Origin: Cupriavidus pauculus
GTDB taxonomy: Bacteria > Pseudomonadota > Gammaproteobacteria > Burkholderiales > Burkholderiaceae
DNA: 64,000 bases
Direction: 5' to 3'
Assembly: GCF_022179805.1 (NCBI RefSeq)
Contig: NZ_BPUO01000017.1
Span: 1 to 64,000, forward strand
Shown here: in pieces, positions 1-7,834 of the stretch
Layout: each line of letters opens with the position of its first letter
Numbering within the stretch: position 1 is the stretch's first letter
Notes under the pieces: generated by a model
Told to the model about the DNA's origin: nothing
The model's database searches: none
Seen by the model: the letters and a program-made list of their open reading frames with translations, nothing else
Program-made: the position numbers and the translations under genes

Positions 1-72
1 GGCGATCAGATCTTCGGGAATGGTCGGCAGCTCACGATCGGCGGCCTGGCTCGTCTTGGTTCTACGTGGCAT
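1..72 (-). CDS. IS256-family transposase, N-terminal 24 codons only
   Basis: The minus strand from 72 reads ATG and then MPRRTKTSQAADRELPTIPE followed by DLIA to the window edge. An AAGGAG ribosome site lies about 8 bases upstream (around 80-85), which supports the start. A basic N-terminus followed by an 'IPxxLI' segment resembles proteobacterial IS256/Mutator transposases, whose catalytic DDE core would lie to the left of the window. Only the N-terminus is visible, so the element could be intact or broken. The family assignment is from memory of such N-termini, not a search. Confidence 0.45.
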   Translation of the reverse strand, partial: MPRRTKTSQAADRELPTIPEDLIA

Positions 73-122
73 GACATGCTCCTTGGCGACATGTTATGCC
101 CTAAACACAAAATTTCTGACGG
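1..122 (-). mobile_element. Start of an IS256-type insertion sequence (runs off the left edge)
   Basis: The window opens inside the 5' end of a transposase gene on the minus strand. Its upstream flank (73-122) holds an AT-rich stretch (ttttgtgtttagggcataac on the minus strand) of the kind found near IS256-family termini. The outer inverted repeat cannot be fixed because the other end lies outside the window. A REP-like hairpin begins at 135, so the element probably ends between 100 and 130. The family call rests on the transposase N-terminus only. Confidence 0.45.
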
Positions 123-134
123 GCCCCCGCCATG

Positions 135-174
135 CCCTCACCCCCAACCCCTCTCCCGCCATGCGGGAGAGGGG
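135..174. repeat. REP-like palindrome, single copy
   Basis: The sequence CCCTCACCCCCAA is followed by a 12-bp perfect stem, CCCCTCTCCCGC (148-159) and GCGGGAGAGGGG (163-174), with loop cat. The same head and stem recur at 12567-12607, 50531-50569 and, inverted, at 53949-53986. This is an extragenic repeated palindrome, placed here between an IS and the 3' end of an MFS gene. Confidence 0.75.
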
Positions 175-227
175 AGCAAGACAGCGAGGCGCGACAGGGG
201 ATCAAAACTACGCGCCAGGCAACCCAA

Positions 228-1760
228 TCACTTCAACCACCGCTGCCACAACGCCACCCCCGCCACCAACAAACACCCCGGCGCCACGATAGCCATCAAA
301 TTCGCCCCTGCCACCAGCACCGCCTGCTGGTCGATTTGCTGTGACAGGTTGATCAGCGCCACACCATGCGGCGCAGCCGCAATACCAAACGCGTCCACGC
401 GGAATACCAGATGCGTGCGGGCTATCGCTTCCCCGTACTGCAGGCATTGCGCGGCGGTACCCGTGCCGGCGGCCGAGGCCACCTGGCGGACGATGTTCTT
501 GAACTGGTACGTATGGGAAAAATCGTCGAGCGGCGTGTCCAGGAATGTCAGCTTGGCGACGATGATCAGCGTGAATGGCAGCGCGGCGTTCTGCAGCAGA
601 AGGGCCGGCACCAAACGGTCCAGCGACAGGTCGGTGTTTAGGCGCGTGGCCAGCATCCATGCGGCGGCGGCCAGCATTGCGTAGCCCAGCGCCAGCCAGC
701 GGCGCGATCCGGGCAGGCGGGCGCCGTACAGCACGTAGACCACGCAGGCCGCCACGGCGGCCGTGCCGGTCAGCGTCGACACCATGCCGGTGGATGCGAA
801 CGAAAAGCCGAGTCCAAGCTGCAGCACGATCGGAATCGTGTAGTTCCACAGGCCGGCCACGAAGGAATAGGTGGCGTAGAAGCCCAGGCCGGTCAGGTAG
901 CGTCGTCCGCCCAGCCGGTGGGTGTTGAGCCAGGGGTCCGGATGCCGGTGCAGCCGCAGGAAGGCCAGCGCCATCAGTGCGACACCCCCTAGCGGTACCG
1001 CGATGACCGATGCGGTACCGGCCGCCGTGTAGAGCCGCAGGTCGGCCAGCCCGTGTACCAGCACCAGCGCGCCCAGGCCGAGCAGCAGCACCGTGTACCA
1101 GTCCATTGCCGCCAGCGTATCGAGGCCCGGCGTGCAGGACGGGGTGACGCGATGCGGATAGGTGACCGATACCAGCAGCAGCGTGGCGGCAGCGGTCATT
1201 GCCTGGACCACGAAGATCAGGCGCCAGCTTGCATCGAGGATCAGCGTGGCGGTGACCCAGGGCGCGGCCGCCAGCAGGCCGATGGCGCCGATCACGAACG
1301 GCCACAGCAGGCGGGGCCGTTCCTGCGGGGCGGCGATCATTTGGATCAGCGTGCGCGCCGCCGCGAACAGGCCGCCCGCGCCCAGCCCCTGCACGGCCAG
1401 CGCCAGAGATAGCTGCACGATATTGTTCGAGACCGCGCACAGCAGGCTGCCGCCGATGGCAATGGCCAGTCCAAGCATCGAGAAGCCGCGATAGCTGATC
1501 AGGTCCGACACGCGCCGCAGCATCAGGTTGGCCACGATCGCGGCGGCGGCGTAGGACGTGAAGCACCAGAGAAAATCGTCAGGCGTGGCATAGATGCCGG
1601 CGCGGATCTGCACCGCGCCGGTGGCCAGCATCGACGTGGCCACGAAGTCCACCCCCGTGGCGCAGCCCAGCGCCAGCCCCATCAGGAACACGCCACCGCG
1701 CGTGACACGCGGCAGGGCCCCTAGCGCGACGGATGGCATGCCGGCTTGCCGCCGTGGCAT
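228..1760 (-). CDS. MFS transporter, DHA2-like drug/metabolite exporter
   Basis: This is a 510-residue, very hydrophobic protein with about 14 predicted membrane spans, the size expected of the DHA2 (EmrB/QacA-like) branch of the major facilitator superfamily. The loop after span 2 carries RRVSDLISYRG, a degenerate form of MFS motif A (GxxxDRxGR). It would act in the inner membrane as a proton-driven exporter; the substrate is unknown. The start is uncertain: ATG at 1760 or 1739, neither with a strong ribosome site. Both overlap the end of the small secreted-protein gene upstream (stop at 1721), which suggests translational coupling and a two-gene operon. No adaptor or outer-membrane partner is adjacent. 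Confidence 0.8.
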   Translation of the reverse strand: MPRRQAGMPSVALGALPRVTRGGVFLMGLALGCATGVDFVATSMLATGAVQIRAGIYATPDDFLWCFTSYAAAAIVANLMLRRVSDLISYRGFSMLGLAIAIGGSLLCAVSNNIVQLSLALAVQGLGAGGLFAAARTLIQMIAAPQERPRLLWPFVIGAIGLLAAAPWVTATLILDASWRLIFVVQAMTAAATLLLVSVTYPHRVTPSCTPGLDTLAAMDWYTVLLLGLGALVLVHGLADLRLYTAAGTASVIAVPLGGVALMALAFLRLHRHPDPWLNTHRLGGRRYLTGLGFYATYSFVAGLWNYTIPIVLQLGLGFSFASTGMVSTLTGTAAVAACVVYVLYGARLPGSRRWLALGYAMLAAAAWMLATRLNTDLSLDRLVPALLLQNAALPFTLIIVAKLTFLDTPLDDFSHTYQFKNIVRQVASAAGTGTAAQCLQYGEAIARTHLVFRVDAFGIAAAPHGVALINLSQQIDQQAVLVAGANLMAIVAPGCLLVAGVALWQRWLK

Positions 1761-1918
1761 TTGGCCGGTGCGGGCGGTTGCGGCGCGGCCTTGGCCGACG
1801 GCAGCACGTTGTAGTCGTAGCGGTCGGCCGCGAACGGGCTGGTGGCCGGGTCGGTGGCGTGGGCGGCAACGGCGCCCAGCAGGCAGGTGGCGGCCAGGGC
1901 GAATTGGATGTAGCGCAT
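1721..1918 (-). CDS. Small secreted protein of unknown function (65 aa)
   Basis: The ATG at 1918 is preceded by AAGGAAG about 8 bases upstream. The product starts MRYIQFALAATCLLGAVAAH, a clear Sec signal peptide with likely cleavage after AHA. The mature part is about 43 residues, rich in Pro, Ala and Lys, with two Cys near the C-terminus (KCHGGKPAC) that could form a disulfide or bind metal. The gene overlaps the start of the MFS gene downstream. I do not recognise the family; an association with the exporter is inferred from the overlap only. Confidence 0.6.
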   Translation of the reverse strand: MRYIQFALAATCLLGAVAAHATDPATSPFAADRYDYNVLPSAKAAPQPPAPAKCHGGKPACHPSR

Positions 1919-2201
1919 GTCAGTCTTCCTTGGAAGTGAACCGAGACTTGAGACTACGGCGGCAGGGGCGGCGGCGATTCCCTGCCGGGATCTGCGCTTT
2001 CGCAATCGCACGCCGGACGCCCAGCGGGCTGGCGGCAGGCTTTCAACGGGCTTTCAAACGGCTTGGGGAGCGCCCCACGGATGGCCCCGAGCCCCCACCC
2101 GGCGCCGTGTGGCGGGTGGCTGACGCTATACGAAGGCATAGTGTTGGGCGCCGGTGGAGGTCGCTACCATGGCGCCATGAGATTGTTGTGAGGTAGGGGC
2201 C

Positions 2202-2618
2202 TTGGCCAAGAAACTGGTTGTCGCCATCATTGACGACGATGATTCCATCCGCGCGGCGACGTCCCGGCTGGTCCGCTCGCTGGGTTGGGAGGCACGTGCC
2301 TATGCGTCGGCCCATGCGTTCCTGGATTCCGACGGACACGCGGAAGTGCATTGCATCCTGTCGGACGTGCAGATGCCGAAGATGAACGGGCTGGAGATGC
2401 TGCGGGCGCTGAACGCGCAAGGCAGCCAGGTTCCGGTACTATTCATCACCGCGTTCTGCACCGAAGCCATCCGCCGCGAAGCGCTGCGCGCCGGCGCGCA
2501 CGCGTGCCTTTGCAAACCTGTCGAGGGCATCGCCGTCCAGCAATTCCTGGACGGCGTGGCGTCGGGGGCCCTTGGCCAGCCCGGCGTCGCGTCCAATGTC
2601 GCGCCGGAACAAAAGTGA
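2202..2618 (+). CDS. Single-domain response regulator (CheY-like receiver)
   Basis: This 138-residue protein is a receiver domain with no output domain. The acidic pocket DDDD lies at 11-14, the phospho-acceptor Asp55 in LSDVQMPKMNG, Thr83 in the switch position and Lys105 in CKPVEG. The start is a TTG codon at 2202 with a GAGGTAGGGG ribosome site; no in-frame ATG lies near. It ends 4 bases before the ATG of a FixJ-like regulator, so the two are very likely co-transcribed. No histidine kinase lies in the window. It may act as a phosphate sink or an intermediate receiver for a distant kinase. Confidence 0.85.
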   Translation: MAKKLVVAIIDDDDSIRAATSRLVRSLGWEARAYASAHAFLDSDGHAEVHCILSDVQMPKMNGLEMLRALNAQGSQVPVLFITAFCTEAIRREALRAGAHACLCKPVEGIAVQQFLDGVASGALGQPGVASNVAPEQK

Positions 2619-2622
2619 ATCC

Positions 2623-3282
2623 ATGAATACAGCGATCCCGTCCGGAGAAGCATCGTCGATGGTCTACGTGGTGGACGACGACGAGTCCATGCGCCGCGCG
2701 GTGTCGATGCTGCTGCGCTCGGTCGGCTATCAGGTGGAGACCTTCGGGTCGGCCACCGATTTCCTGGCCTCGCCCCGCCAGGACCTGCCCAGCTGCCTGA
2801 TCCTCGATGTGCGCCTGAAGGGGCAGAGCGGCCTGGCCGTGCAGGAACAGTTTGCGGCCAGCAAGATGTCGATCCCGATCATCTTCATGACCGCGCACGG
2901 CGATATCGCCATGTCGGTCAAGGCCATGAAGGCCGGGGCGATGGATTTCCTGGCCAAGCCGTTCCGTGACCAGGACATGCTCGACGCCGTGGAAAGCGCA
3001 CTGGCGCGCGACGCCGCGCGGCGCCAGTCCGACCGCAGCGAGGCCGACCTGCGCCAGCGCTACGACGAACTCACGCCGCGCGAGAAAGAGGTGATGGGCT
3101 ACGTGGTGCGCGGCCTGCTGAACAAGCAGATTGCCGGCGAACTGACGCTCAGCGAGATCACCGTCAAGATCCATCGCGCCCAGGCGATGAAGAAGATGGG
3201 CGCGCGGTCGCTGGCGGACTTCGTGCTCAAGGCCGAGGCGCTCGGCATCATCGACTCCGCCCGCACCGGGGCCGGCGACTAG
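2623..3282 (+). CDS. FixJ/NarL-type response regulator with LuxR helix-turn-helix
   Basis: This 219-residue regulator has a receiver (residues 14-125: acidic pocket VDDDE, phospho-acceptor Asp62, Thr90, Lys112) followed by a LuxR-type DNA-binding domain at about 148-205 (LTPREKEVMGYVVRGLLNKQ, then SEITVKIHRAQAMKKM). This is the FixJ/TodT/StyR layout. I chose ATG 2623; a TTG at 2572 would place the start inside the preceding receiver gene. The gene follows the single-domain receiver within 4 bases. Its stop codon overlaps that of the convergent LysR gene: both TAG stops share bases 3280-3281. The cognate kinase is not in the window. Confidence 0.9.
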   Translation: MNTAIPSGEASSMVYVVDDDESMRRAVSMLLRSVGYQVETFGSATDFLASPRQDLPSCLILDVRLKGQSGLAVQEQFAASKMSIPIIFMTAHGDIAMSVKAMKAGAMDFLAKPFRDQDMLDAVESALARDAARRQSDRSEADLRQRYDELTPREKEVMGYVVRGLLNKQIAGELTLSEITVKIHRAQAMKKMGARSLADFVLKAEALGIIDSARTGAGD

Positions 3283-4211
3283 CCACCCGAGAAGCGCGTG
3301 TGCGCGTGCATCCGGGCGCTCAGCGCCTGCAGGTGCTCGCGCAGCGCCGCATGCAGGTAGCGCACGGCCGGCGAGAACTGCTTGCGGTGCGGGCACACCA
3401 GGTTCAGCGGCACCGGCTCGCCGGCCTGGTCCGGCAGCAGCAATTCCAGCCTGCCCTGGTCAACGTCCTCGCAGACGTCGAGCCATGACTTGTAGGCAAT
3501 CCCCCGTCCATCCACCGCCCAGCGCCGCGCGATCTCCGCGTCGTCGCACATCAGCGTGCCCTTGACCGTGATCTGCCGCCGCATGCCGGCGGCAGGAAAC
3601 GTCCATCGGTCGTAGATGCGGCCGCCCAGCACGTAAGGCAGGCACTGGTGCATGAGCAGGTCGTCCAGCGATGTCGGCCGGCCGTGTCGTTTGAGGTAGT
3701 CCGGCGAAGCCACCAGCACCCGGCGGTTGTTCTCGGCAAGCGACAGCGCCACGTAGCTGGCGCTTTCGTAGACACCGTAGCGGAACGCGATGTCCACGGG
3801 GTCGCGGAACACGTCGGTCACCTGGTCGGACAGCGACAGCCGGAGCACGAGCCTGGGATGCTGTTCGCGGAACGCCGTCAGCAGGGGCAGCAGGATGTTG
3901 CGCCCCAGGTCCGACGGCGCCGCGATCTTCAGCGTGCCCTGCAGCGCGTGCGGCTCGCCGTGCATGCGCTCGCTCCCCTCCTTGAGCACGGCCAGCACTT
4001 CCTCGGCATACGGCAGGTATTGCTCGCCTTCGGCGGTCAGCCGCAGGCTGCGCGTGGAGCGCGCGAACAGCCGGATATCGAGCTCCCTTTCCAGGCGCTG
4101 GATGGCCGCGCTGACCTGGCCGGGCAGCAGGTCGGCCTCGCGGGCGGCGTTCGAGAAACTGCCAAGTGCGGCAGTGCGTACAAACAGTTGCAGGTCGTCG
4201 AGTCTGATCAT
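3279..4211 (-). CDS. LysR-family transcriptional regulator
   Basis: This is a 310-residue LTTR with an N-terminal winged helix (residues 1-60, IRLDDLQLFVRTAALGSFSN, then a QVSAAIQRLERELD recognition helix) and a periplasmic-binding-like effector domain. It is transcribed away from the quinone-oxidoreductase-like gene at 4345, which it probably controls. The ATG at 4211 is preferred; a GTG at 4217 is in frame. Neither has a clear ribosome site. A 19-bp palindrome covers the start (4212-4230), which suggests autoregulation. The subgroup resembles regulators paired with quinone or nitro-compound reductases, in line with the two genes downstream on the other side. Confidence 0.88.
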   Translation of the reverse strand: MIRLDDLQLFVRTAALGSFSNAAREADLLPGQVSAAIQRLERELDIRLFARSTRSLRLTAEGEQYLPYAEEVLAVLKEGSERMHGEPHALQGTLKIAAPSDLGRNILLPLLTAFREQHPRLVLRLSLSDQVTDVFRDPVDIAFRYGVYESASYVALSLAENNRRVLVASPDYLKRHGRPTSLDDLLMHQCLPYVLGGRIYDRWTFPAAGMRRQITVKGTLMCDDAEIARRWAVDGRGIAYKSWLDVCEDVDQGRLELLLPDQAGEPVPLNLVCPHRKQFSPAVRYLHAALREHLQALSARMHAHTRFSGG

Positions 4212-4230
4212 TTTCACTGTGGAAGTGAAA
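4212..4230. promoter_or_regulatory. Candidate LysR operator TTTCACT-N5-AGTGAAA
   Basis: A perfect 7-bp inverted repeat with a 5-bp spacer lies in the 130-bp gap between the divergent LysR gene and the oxidoreductase gene, overlapping the LysR start. Dyads in such positions are typical LTTR autoregulatory sites. No binding data are visible. Confidence 0.5.
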
Positions 4231-4344
4231 GTCCTGCCGGATTCTCCCAGTTTTTCAGAAGCGGCGGGTTAGCGATCATGCAATCCATGCACCGGTTGCC
4301 CGCCACACAGGCCGGAACGCCGAAGAAACTATCGGAGAGTAAAA

Positions 4345-5352
4345 ATGAAAGCCGTAGTCTATAGCCAGCATGGCCTGCCCATTACCGACGCCCGGTCGCT
4401 GTACGACGCGCAGGTCGACCAGCCCGTGCCGGGGCCGCGCGACCTGCTGGTCAAGATTCGGGCGATCTCGGTGAATCCGGTCGATACCAAGGTGCGCGCC
4501 GGCTCGCCGACCGACCAGCCGCGCATCGTCGGCTGGGACGCGGTGGGGACTGTGGAGGCCATCGGCGCCGACGTCACGCTGTTCCAGCCCGGCGATACCG
4601 TCTACTACGCGGGGTCGATCACGCGGCCCGGTTCGTATGCCGAATATGGCCTGGTCGACGAACGGATTGCCGGCCGCAAGCCGGCCACGTTGTCGGACGC
4701 CGACGCGGCGGCGCTGCCGCTGACGTCGCTGACGGCCTGGGAACTGCTGTTCGACCGTCTGGGCGTGCCCGAGGGCGGCGGCGACGGTGCGTCGCTGCTG
4801 ATCATCGGCGCGGCGGGCGGCGTGGGATCGATCCTGACGCAACTTGCGCGGCGGCTGACCAAGCTGCGCGTGATCGGTACCGCGTCGCGGCCCGAGACCG
4901 GCGACTGGATCCGCGAGCTTGGCGCGCACGACGTCATCGACCATTCGCGTCCGCTGCTGGAAGGGCTGCGCGGCATCGGCGTGCCGCATGTGGAATACGT
5001 GGCCAGCCTGACGCATACCGACGAACACTACGCACAGATCGTCGAGGCGCTGGCGCCGCAGGGCCGCCTGGGCGTGATCGACGACCCCGACACGCTGGAC
5101 GTGGTGCCGCTCAAGCGCAAGGCCGCGTCGCTGCATTGGGAACTGATGTTCACGCGCTCGCTGTTCGAAACCAAGGACATGGCGCGCCAGCACGAAATCC
5201 TGAACCGCGTGGCGGGCCTGATCGACGACGGCGTGCTGCGCACGACCACGGGCGAGCACTTCGGCACGATCAACGCGGCCAACCTGCGCCGCGCCCACGC
5301 ACTGATCGAAAGCGGCCGTTCGCGCGGCAAGATCGTGCTCGAAGGCTTCTGA
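4345..5352 (+). CDS. Zinc-type alcohol dehydrogenase-like / NADPH:quinone oxidoreductase
   Basis: This 335-residue protein of the medium-chain dehydrogenase/reductase superfamily has a GroES-like N-terminal domain (to about residue 120) and an NADPH-binding Rossmann domain with GAAGGVGS at 155-162. The structural-zinc cysteines are absent, as in the quinone oxidoreductase branch. It would reduce quinones or activated double bonds with NADPH in the cytoplasm. GGAG lies 8 bases before the ATG. It is divergent from the LysR gene and followed after 89 bp by a nitroreductase, so the three form a probable electrophile or quinone response unit. Confidence 0.85.
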   Translation: MKAVVYSQHGLPITDARSLYDAQVDQPVPGPRDLLVKIRAISVNPVDTKVRAGSPTDQPRIVGWDAVGTVEAIGADVTLFQPGDTVYYAGSITRPGSYAEYGLVDERIAGRKPATLSDADAAALPLTSLTAWELLFDRLGVPEGGGDGASLLIIGAAGGVGSILTQLARRLTKLRVIGTASRPETGDWIRELGAHDVIDHSRPLLEGLRGIGVPHVEYVASLTHTDEHYAQIVEALAPQGRLGVIDDPDTLDVVPLKRKAASLHWELMFTRSLFETKDMARQHEILNRVAGLIDDGVLRTTTGEHFGTINAANLRRAHALIESGRSRGKIVLEGF

Positions 5353-5441
5353 GCCGGGGCACGTCTCCTACGCAACCCGATACCATCGCGCACCCGCATC
5401 CCTATCCATTTACTTACGACTATCCCGAGAAAGGAACCATC

Positions 5442-6095
5442 ATGAATCTCACCGACGCCGTACTGTCCCGCCATACCGTCAAGGCTTACGAAGCGGGCCA
5501 GACCCTGCCGCAGGAGCAGGTCGACATGCTGCTGACCTGGCTGCACAACAGCCCGTCGTCAGTGAACTCGCAGCCGTGGCACTTCGTGGTGGCATCGACG
5601 CCGGCCGGCCGCGAGACGATTGCCAAGGCCGCCACGGAGGCGTTTGCCTATAACCGCCCCAAGATCATCGATGCCTCGAACGTGATTGCGCTGTGCATGC
5701 GCGCCGATCTGGACGAGGCGCATCTGCAAGCCGTGCTGGCGCAGGAAGAACGCGATGGCCGCTTCAAGGCCGACGGCGCGCGCGAGAACCAGGACAAGAG
5801 CCGCCGCTCGTACGTGGACCTGCACCGCTACGCGCTGCGCGACGTGCCGCAGTGGATGGAAAAGCAGGTCTACCTGGCGCTGGGCGGTCTGCTGCTGGGC
5901 GCGTCGATGCTCGGTATCGATGCCACGCCGATGGAAGGGTTTGACGCGGCCGCCCTGGATAGCGCGCTGAACCTGCGCGAGCGCGGCCTGACCAGCGTCG
6001 TGCTGGTGGCGCTGGGCCGCCGCAGCGAGAAGGACTTCAATGCGGGCCTGCCGAAGTCGCGCCTGCCGAAGCAAGACGTGTTCACGCACATCTGA
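5442..6095 (+). CDS. nfsB: Oxygen-insensitive NAD(P)H nitroreductase, NfsB-like
   Basis: This 217-residue flavoprotein of the nitroreductase family opens with the FMN-phosphate-binding segment SRHTVKAYEAG and has NSPSSVNSQPWHF at about 33-45, both typical of NfsB/dihydropteridine reductase. The C-terminus KSRLPKQDVFTHI matches the NfsB-type ending. It transfers two electrons from NAD(P)H to nitroaromatics or quinones as an FMN homodimer. The ATG at 5442 has AAAGGA upstream; a longer reading frame that begins at 5136 lies inside the oxidoreductase gene and is rejected. Probably co-transcribed with that gene. Confidence 0.9.
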   Translation: MNLTDAVLSRHTVKAYEAGQTLPQEQVDMLLTWLHNSPSSVNSQPWHFVVASTPAGRETIAKAATEAFAYNRPKIIDASNVIALCMRADLDEAHLQAVLAQEERDGRFKADGARENQDKSRRSYVDLHRYALRDVPQWMEKQVYLALGGLLLGASMLGIDATPMEGFDAAALDSALNLRERGLTSVVLVALGRRSEKDFNAGLPKSRLPKQDVFTHI

Positions 6096-6126
6096 TCGTC
6101 TGGCGTCCTGCCGTTAGCCTTAGCCG

Positions 6127-6876
6127 TTAGCCATGTGGCGCGGCGGGGCGCCATTGTCCAGATGCGGGGCACGGCTCGACCCTGCTGCCGTCCAGCGTGA
6201 CCTGTTCCTCCTGGGCGGCCTGTGCCGCCGGCACGTCGGAGTCGAAGGCGATCTGCAGCGCCCGTGCAACGCGGGCATCCTCGATCGGCAACTCCCAGGT
6301 CAGGAACAGTTGCGTGTCGTCGCGATCCGCCGGGAAGTCGGCCGGATCGAAGCCATGTCCGCCGCGAGGAATCACGCCGTGCGGCTGGCAGGTGTCAAAG
6401 ATCAGCACCGTGCCGCGCCGCAACGGAATACGCAGTTCCAGCGACGGAAAACTTACGTCCTGACCCTTGTCTTCGCTCAGGAACAGATTGCAGAAGGCCG
6501 CGCCGCCGTATTGCTCACCGTCATGGTGAAAGCGCGCGCCCCGGCAAACCATCAGCGCGACGTCGCTCTCGCCCAGGATGCCGGGCAGCCCCAGGGCATC
6601 CACCCAATCGGACACCGCCTGCACGCATTGCGCGTAGTCGGGCCAGCGCATCCCGGCGCGGGCCAGCGGCATGGTCTCGACGTCGCCGGGCTCCAGTGCC
6701 ATGCGCGTCGCGATCTCCCGGGACCAATCGGCCAGCAGCCGTGCCGGCGGCGCGGGAATGTCGACCACGCCATGCCGCACGATATCGCTGACGCGGCGAC
6801 TGCGCAGGGCGTCGCCGCTCCAGTAGAGAGACGTGAGGGTATTGGGGCGCCGGACAGGCTCGGTGACATCGCGCAT
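6127..6876 (-). CDS. Putative 2-oxoglutarate/Fe(II)-dependent dioxygenase
   Basis: This 249-residue protein shows an iron-binding facial triad pattern: H117-x-D119 in RFHHDGEQYGGAAF and H166 in DTCQPHGVIP, within a double-stranded beta-helix-like region. The late Arg that binds 2-oxoglutarate is not obvious, so activity is inferred. The substrate is unknown. I chose ATG 6876; a start at 6960 would overlap the preceding gene. The gene follows the Prx-Grx gene (stop 6923) by 46 bp on the same strand and probably shares its transcript, which hints at a role in oxidative stress or iron-linked repair. Confidence 0.55.
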   Translation of the reverse strand: MRDVTEPVRRPNTLTSLYWSGDALRSRRVSDIVRHGVVDIPAPPARLLADWSREIATRMALEPGDVETMPLARAGMRWPDYAQCVQAVSDWVDALGLPGILGESDVALMVCRGARFHHDGEQYGGAAFCNLFLSEDKGQDVSFPSLELRIPLRRGTVLIFDTCQPHGVIPRGGHGFDPADFPADRDDTQLFLTWELPIEDARVARALQIAFDSDVPAAQAAQEEQVTLDGSRVEPCPASGQWRPAAPHG

Positions 6877-6922
6877 GGCCGGCAGTGTAACGCGGTCGCA
6901 GGTTGCCGGCCGCGCCAGACGG

Positions 6923-7654
6923 TTAGCCGGCCAGATGCGCCGCCAGCGCCTCGGCGCCACCGATCAGGCGGCCATTGATGAACACCTGCGGCGCGGTCAT
7001 CTCGCCAGACACGGCGCCCAGTACCTTGCCGCGGATCTTGTTGTCCAGCGGCACTTCGACGAACTCCAGGTCGTGGTCGGACAGCAGTTGCTTGGCCTTG
7101 GCGCAGAATGGGCAGCCGATCTTCGAGAACACCACCACCTGGGCTGGGCGCCGGGCATCGGGGGCGATGTGGTCCAGCATCGTGTCGGCGTCGGACACCT
7201 GGAACGGGTCGCCTGGTAGGTCGGGCTCGACGAACATCTTGTCGACCACCCCGTCCCGGACCAGCATCGAATAGCGCCAGCTACGCTTGCCAAAGCCCAG
7301 GTCGGCCTTGTCGACGAGCATGCCCATGCCGTCGGTGAACTCGCCGTTGCCGTCGGGAATCATGACGATGTTGCCGGCTTCCTGATCCTTCGCCCATTCG
7401 TTCATCACGAAGGTGTCGTTCACCGACATGCAGACGACGGTGTCCACGCCGGCCGTGCGGAAAGCCGGCGCCAGTTCGTTGTAGCGCGGCAGGTGGGTCG
7501 ACGAGCACGTCGGGGTGAAGGCACCCGGCAGCGAGAACACCACGACTGTCTTGCCATGGAACAGGTCGGCCGTGGTCACGCCCCTCCATTCATTGTGTTC
7601 GCGCACGCGGAACGTGACGTCAGGAACGCGTTGGCCTTCGCGGGATGGCTGCAT
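6923..7654 (-). CDS. Peroxiredoxin-glutaredoxin fusion (hybrid Prx5), copy 1
   Basis: This 243-residue protein has an N-terminal Prx5-type peroxiredoxin (residues 1-165; peroxidatic Cys50 in PGAFTPTCSSTHLP) and a C-terminal glutaredoxin (170-243) with active site C181-P-F-C184. The hybrid reduces H2O2 and alkyl hydroperoxides with glutathione, the Grx domain recycling the Prx domain. GGAG precedes the ATG. It is about 80% identical by eye to the copy at 41121-41852, whose Grx motif is CSHC. It is followed by the dioxygenase-like gene. Cytoplasmic. Confidence 0.92.
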   Translation of the reverse strand: MQPSREGQRVPDVTFRVREHNEWRGVTTADLFHGKTVVVFSLPGAFTPTCSSTHLPRYNELAPAFRTAGVDTVVCMSVNDTFVMNEWAKDQEAGNIVMIPDGNGEFTDGMGMLVDKADLGFGKRSWRYSMLVRDGVVDKMFVEPDLPGDPFQVSDADTMLDHIAPDARRPAQVVVFSKIGCPFCAKAKQLLSDHDLEFVEVPLDNKIRGKVLGAVSGEMTAPQVFINGRLIGGAEALAAHLAG

Positions 7655-7778
7655 GGTGGGGCTCCGTTAGCGGTCGGTCGAGGTCGGCGCCAGTATGCGC
7701 CGCTAGCCCGGCGTGATCGAGAGCCATGCCGGGCAACACCGCGGTGCGCGAAATGCACCACTGGTCCGGGCGCCGGGC

Positions 7779-7808
7779 AAAAAAACAGCCACCCGAAGGT
7801 GGCTGTTT
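7779..7808 (-). terminator. Rho-independent terminator after tyrB
   Basis: An 11-bp perfect stem (7783-7793 with 7798-7808, loop cgaa/ttcg) is followed on the minus strand by seven T residues. It lies 26 bp past the tyrB stop and closes the hpd-aroP-tyrB unit. Confidence 0.88.
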
Positions 7809-7834
7809 CATAGGGCGAGGGGTAGGGGCGGGCC

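Noticed and set aside
5136..5441. Longer nitroreductase start
   Set aside because: It overlaps the oxidoreductase gene; ATG 5442 has a ribosome site and gives the family's normal length.
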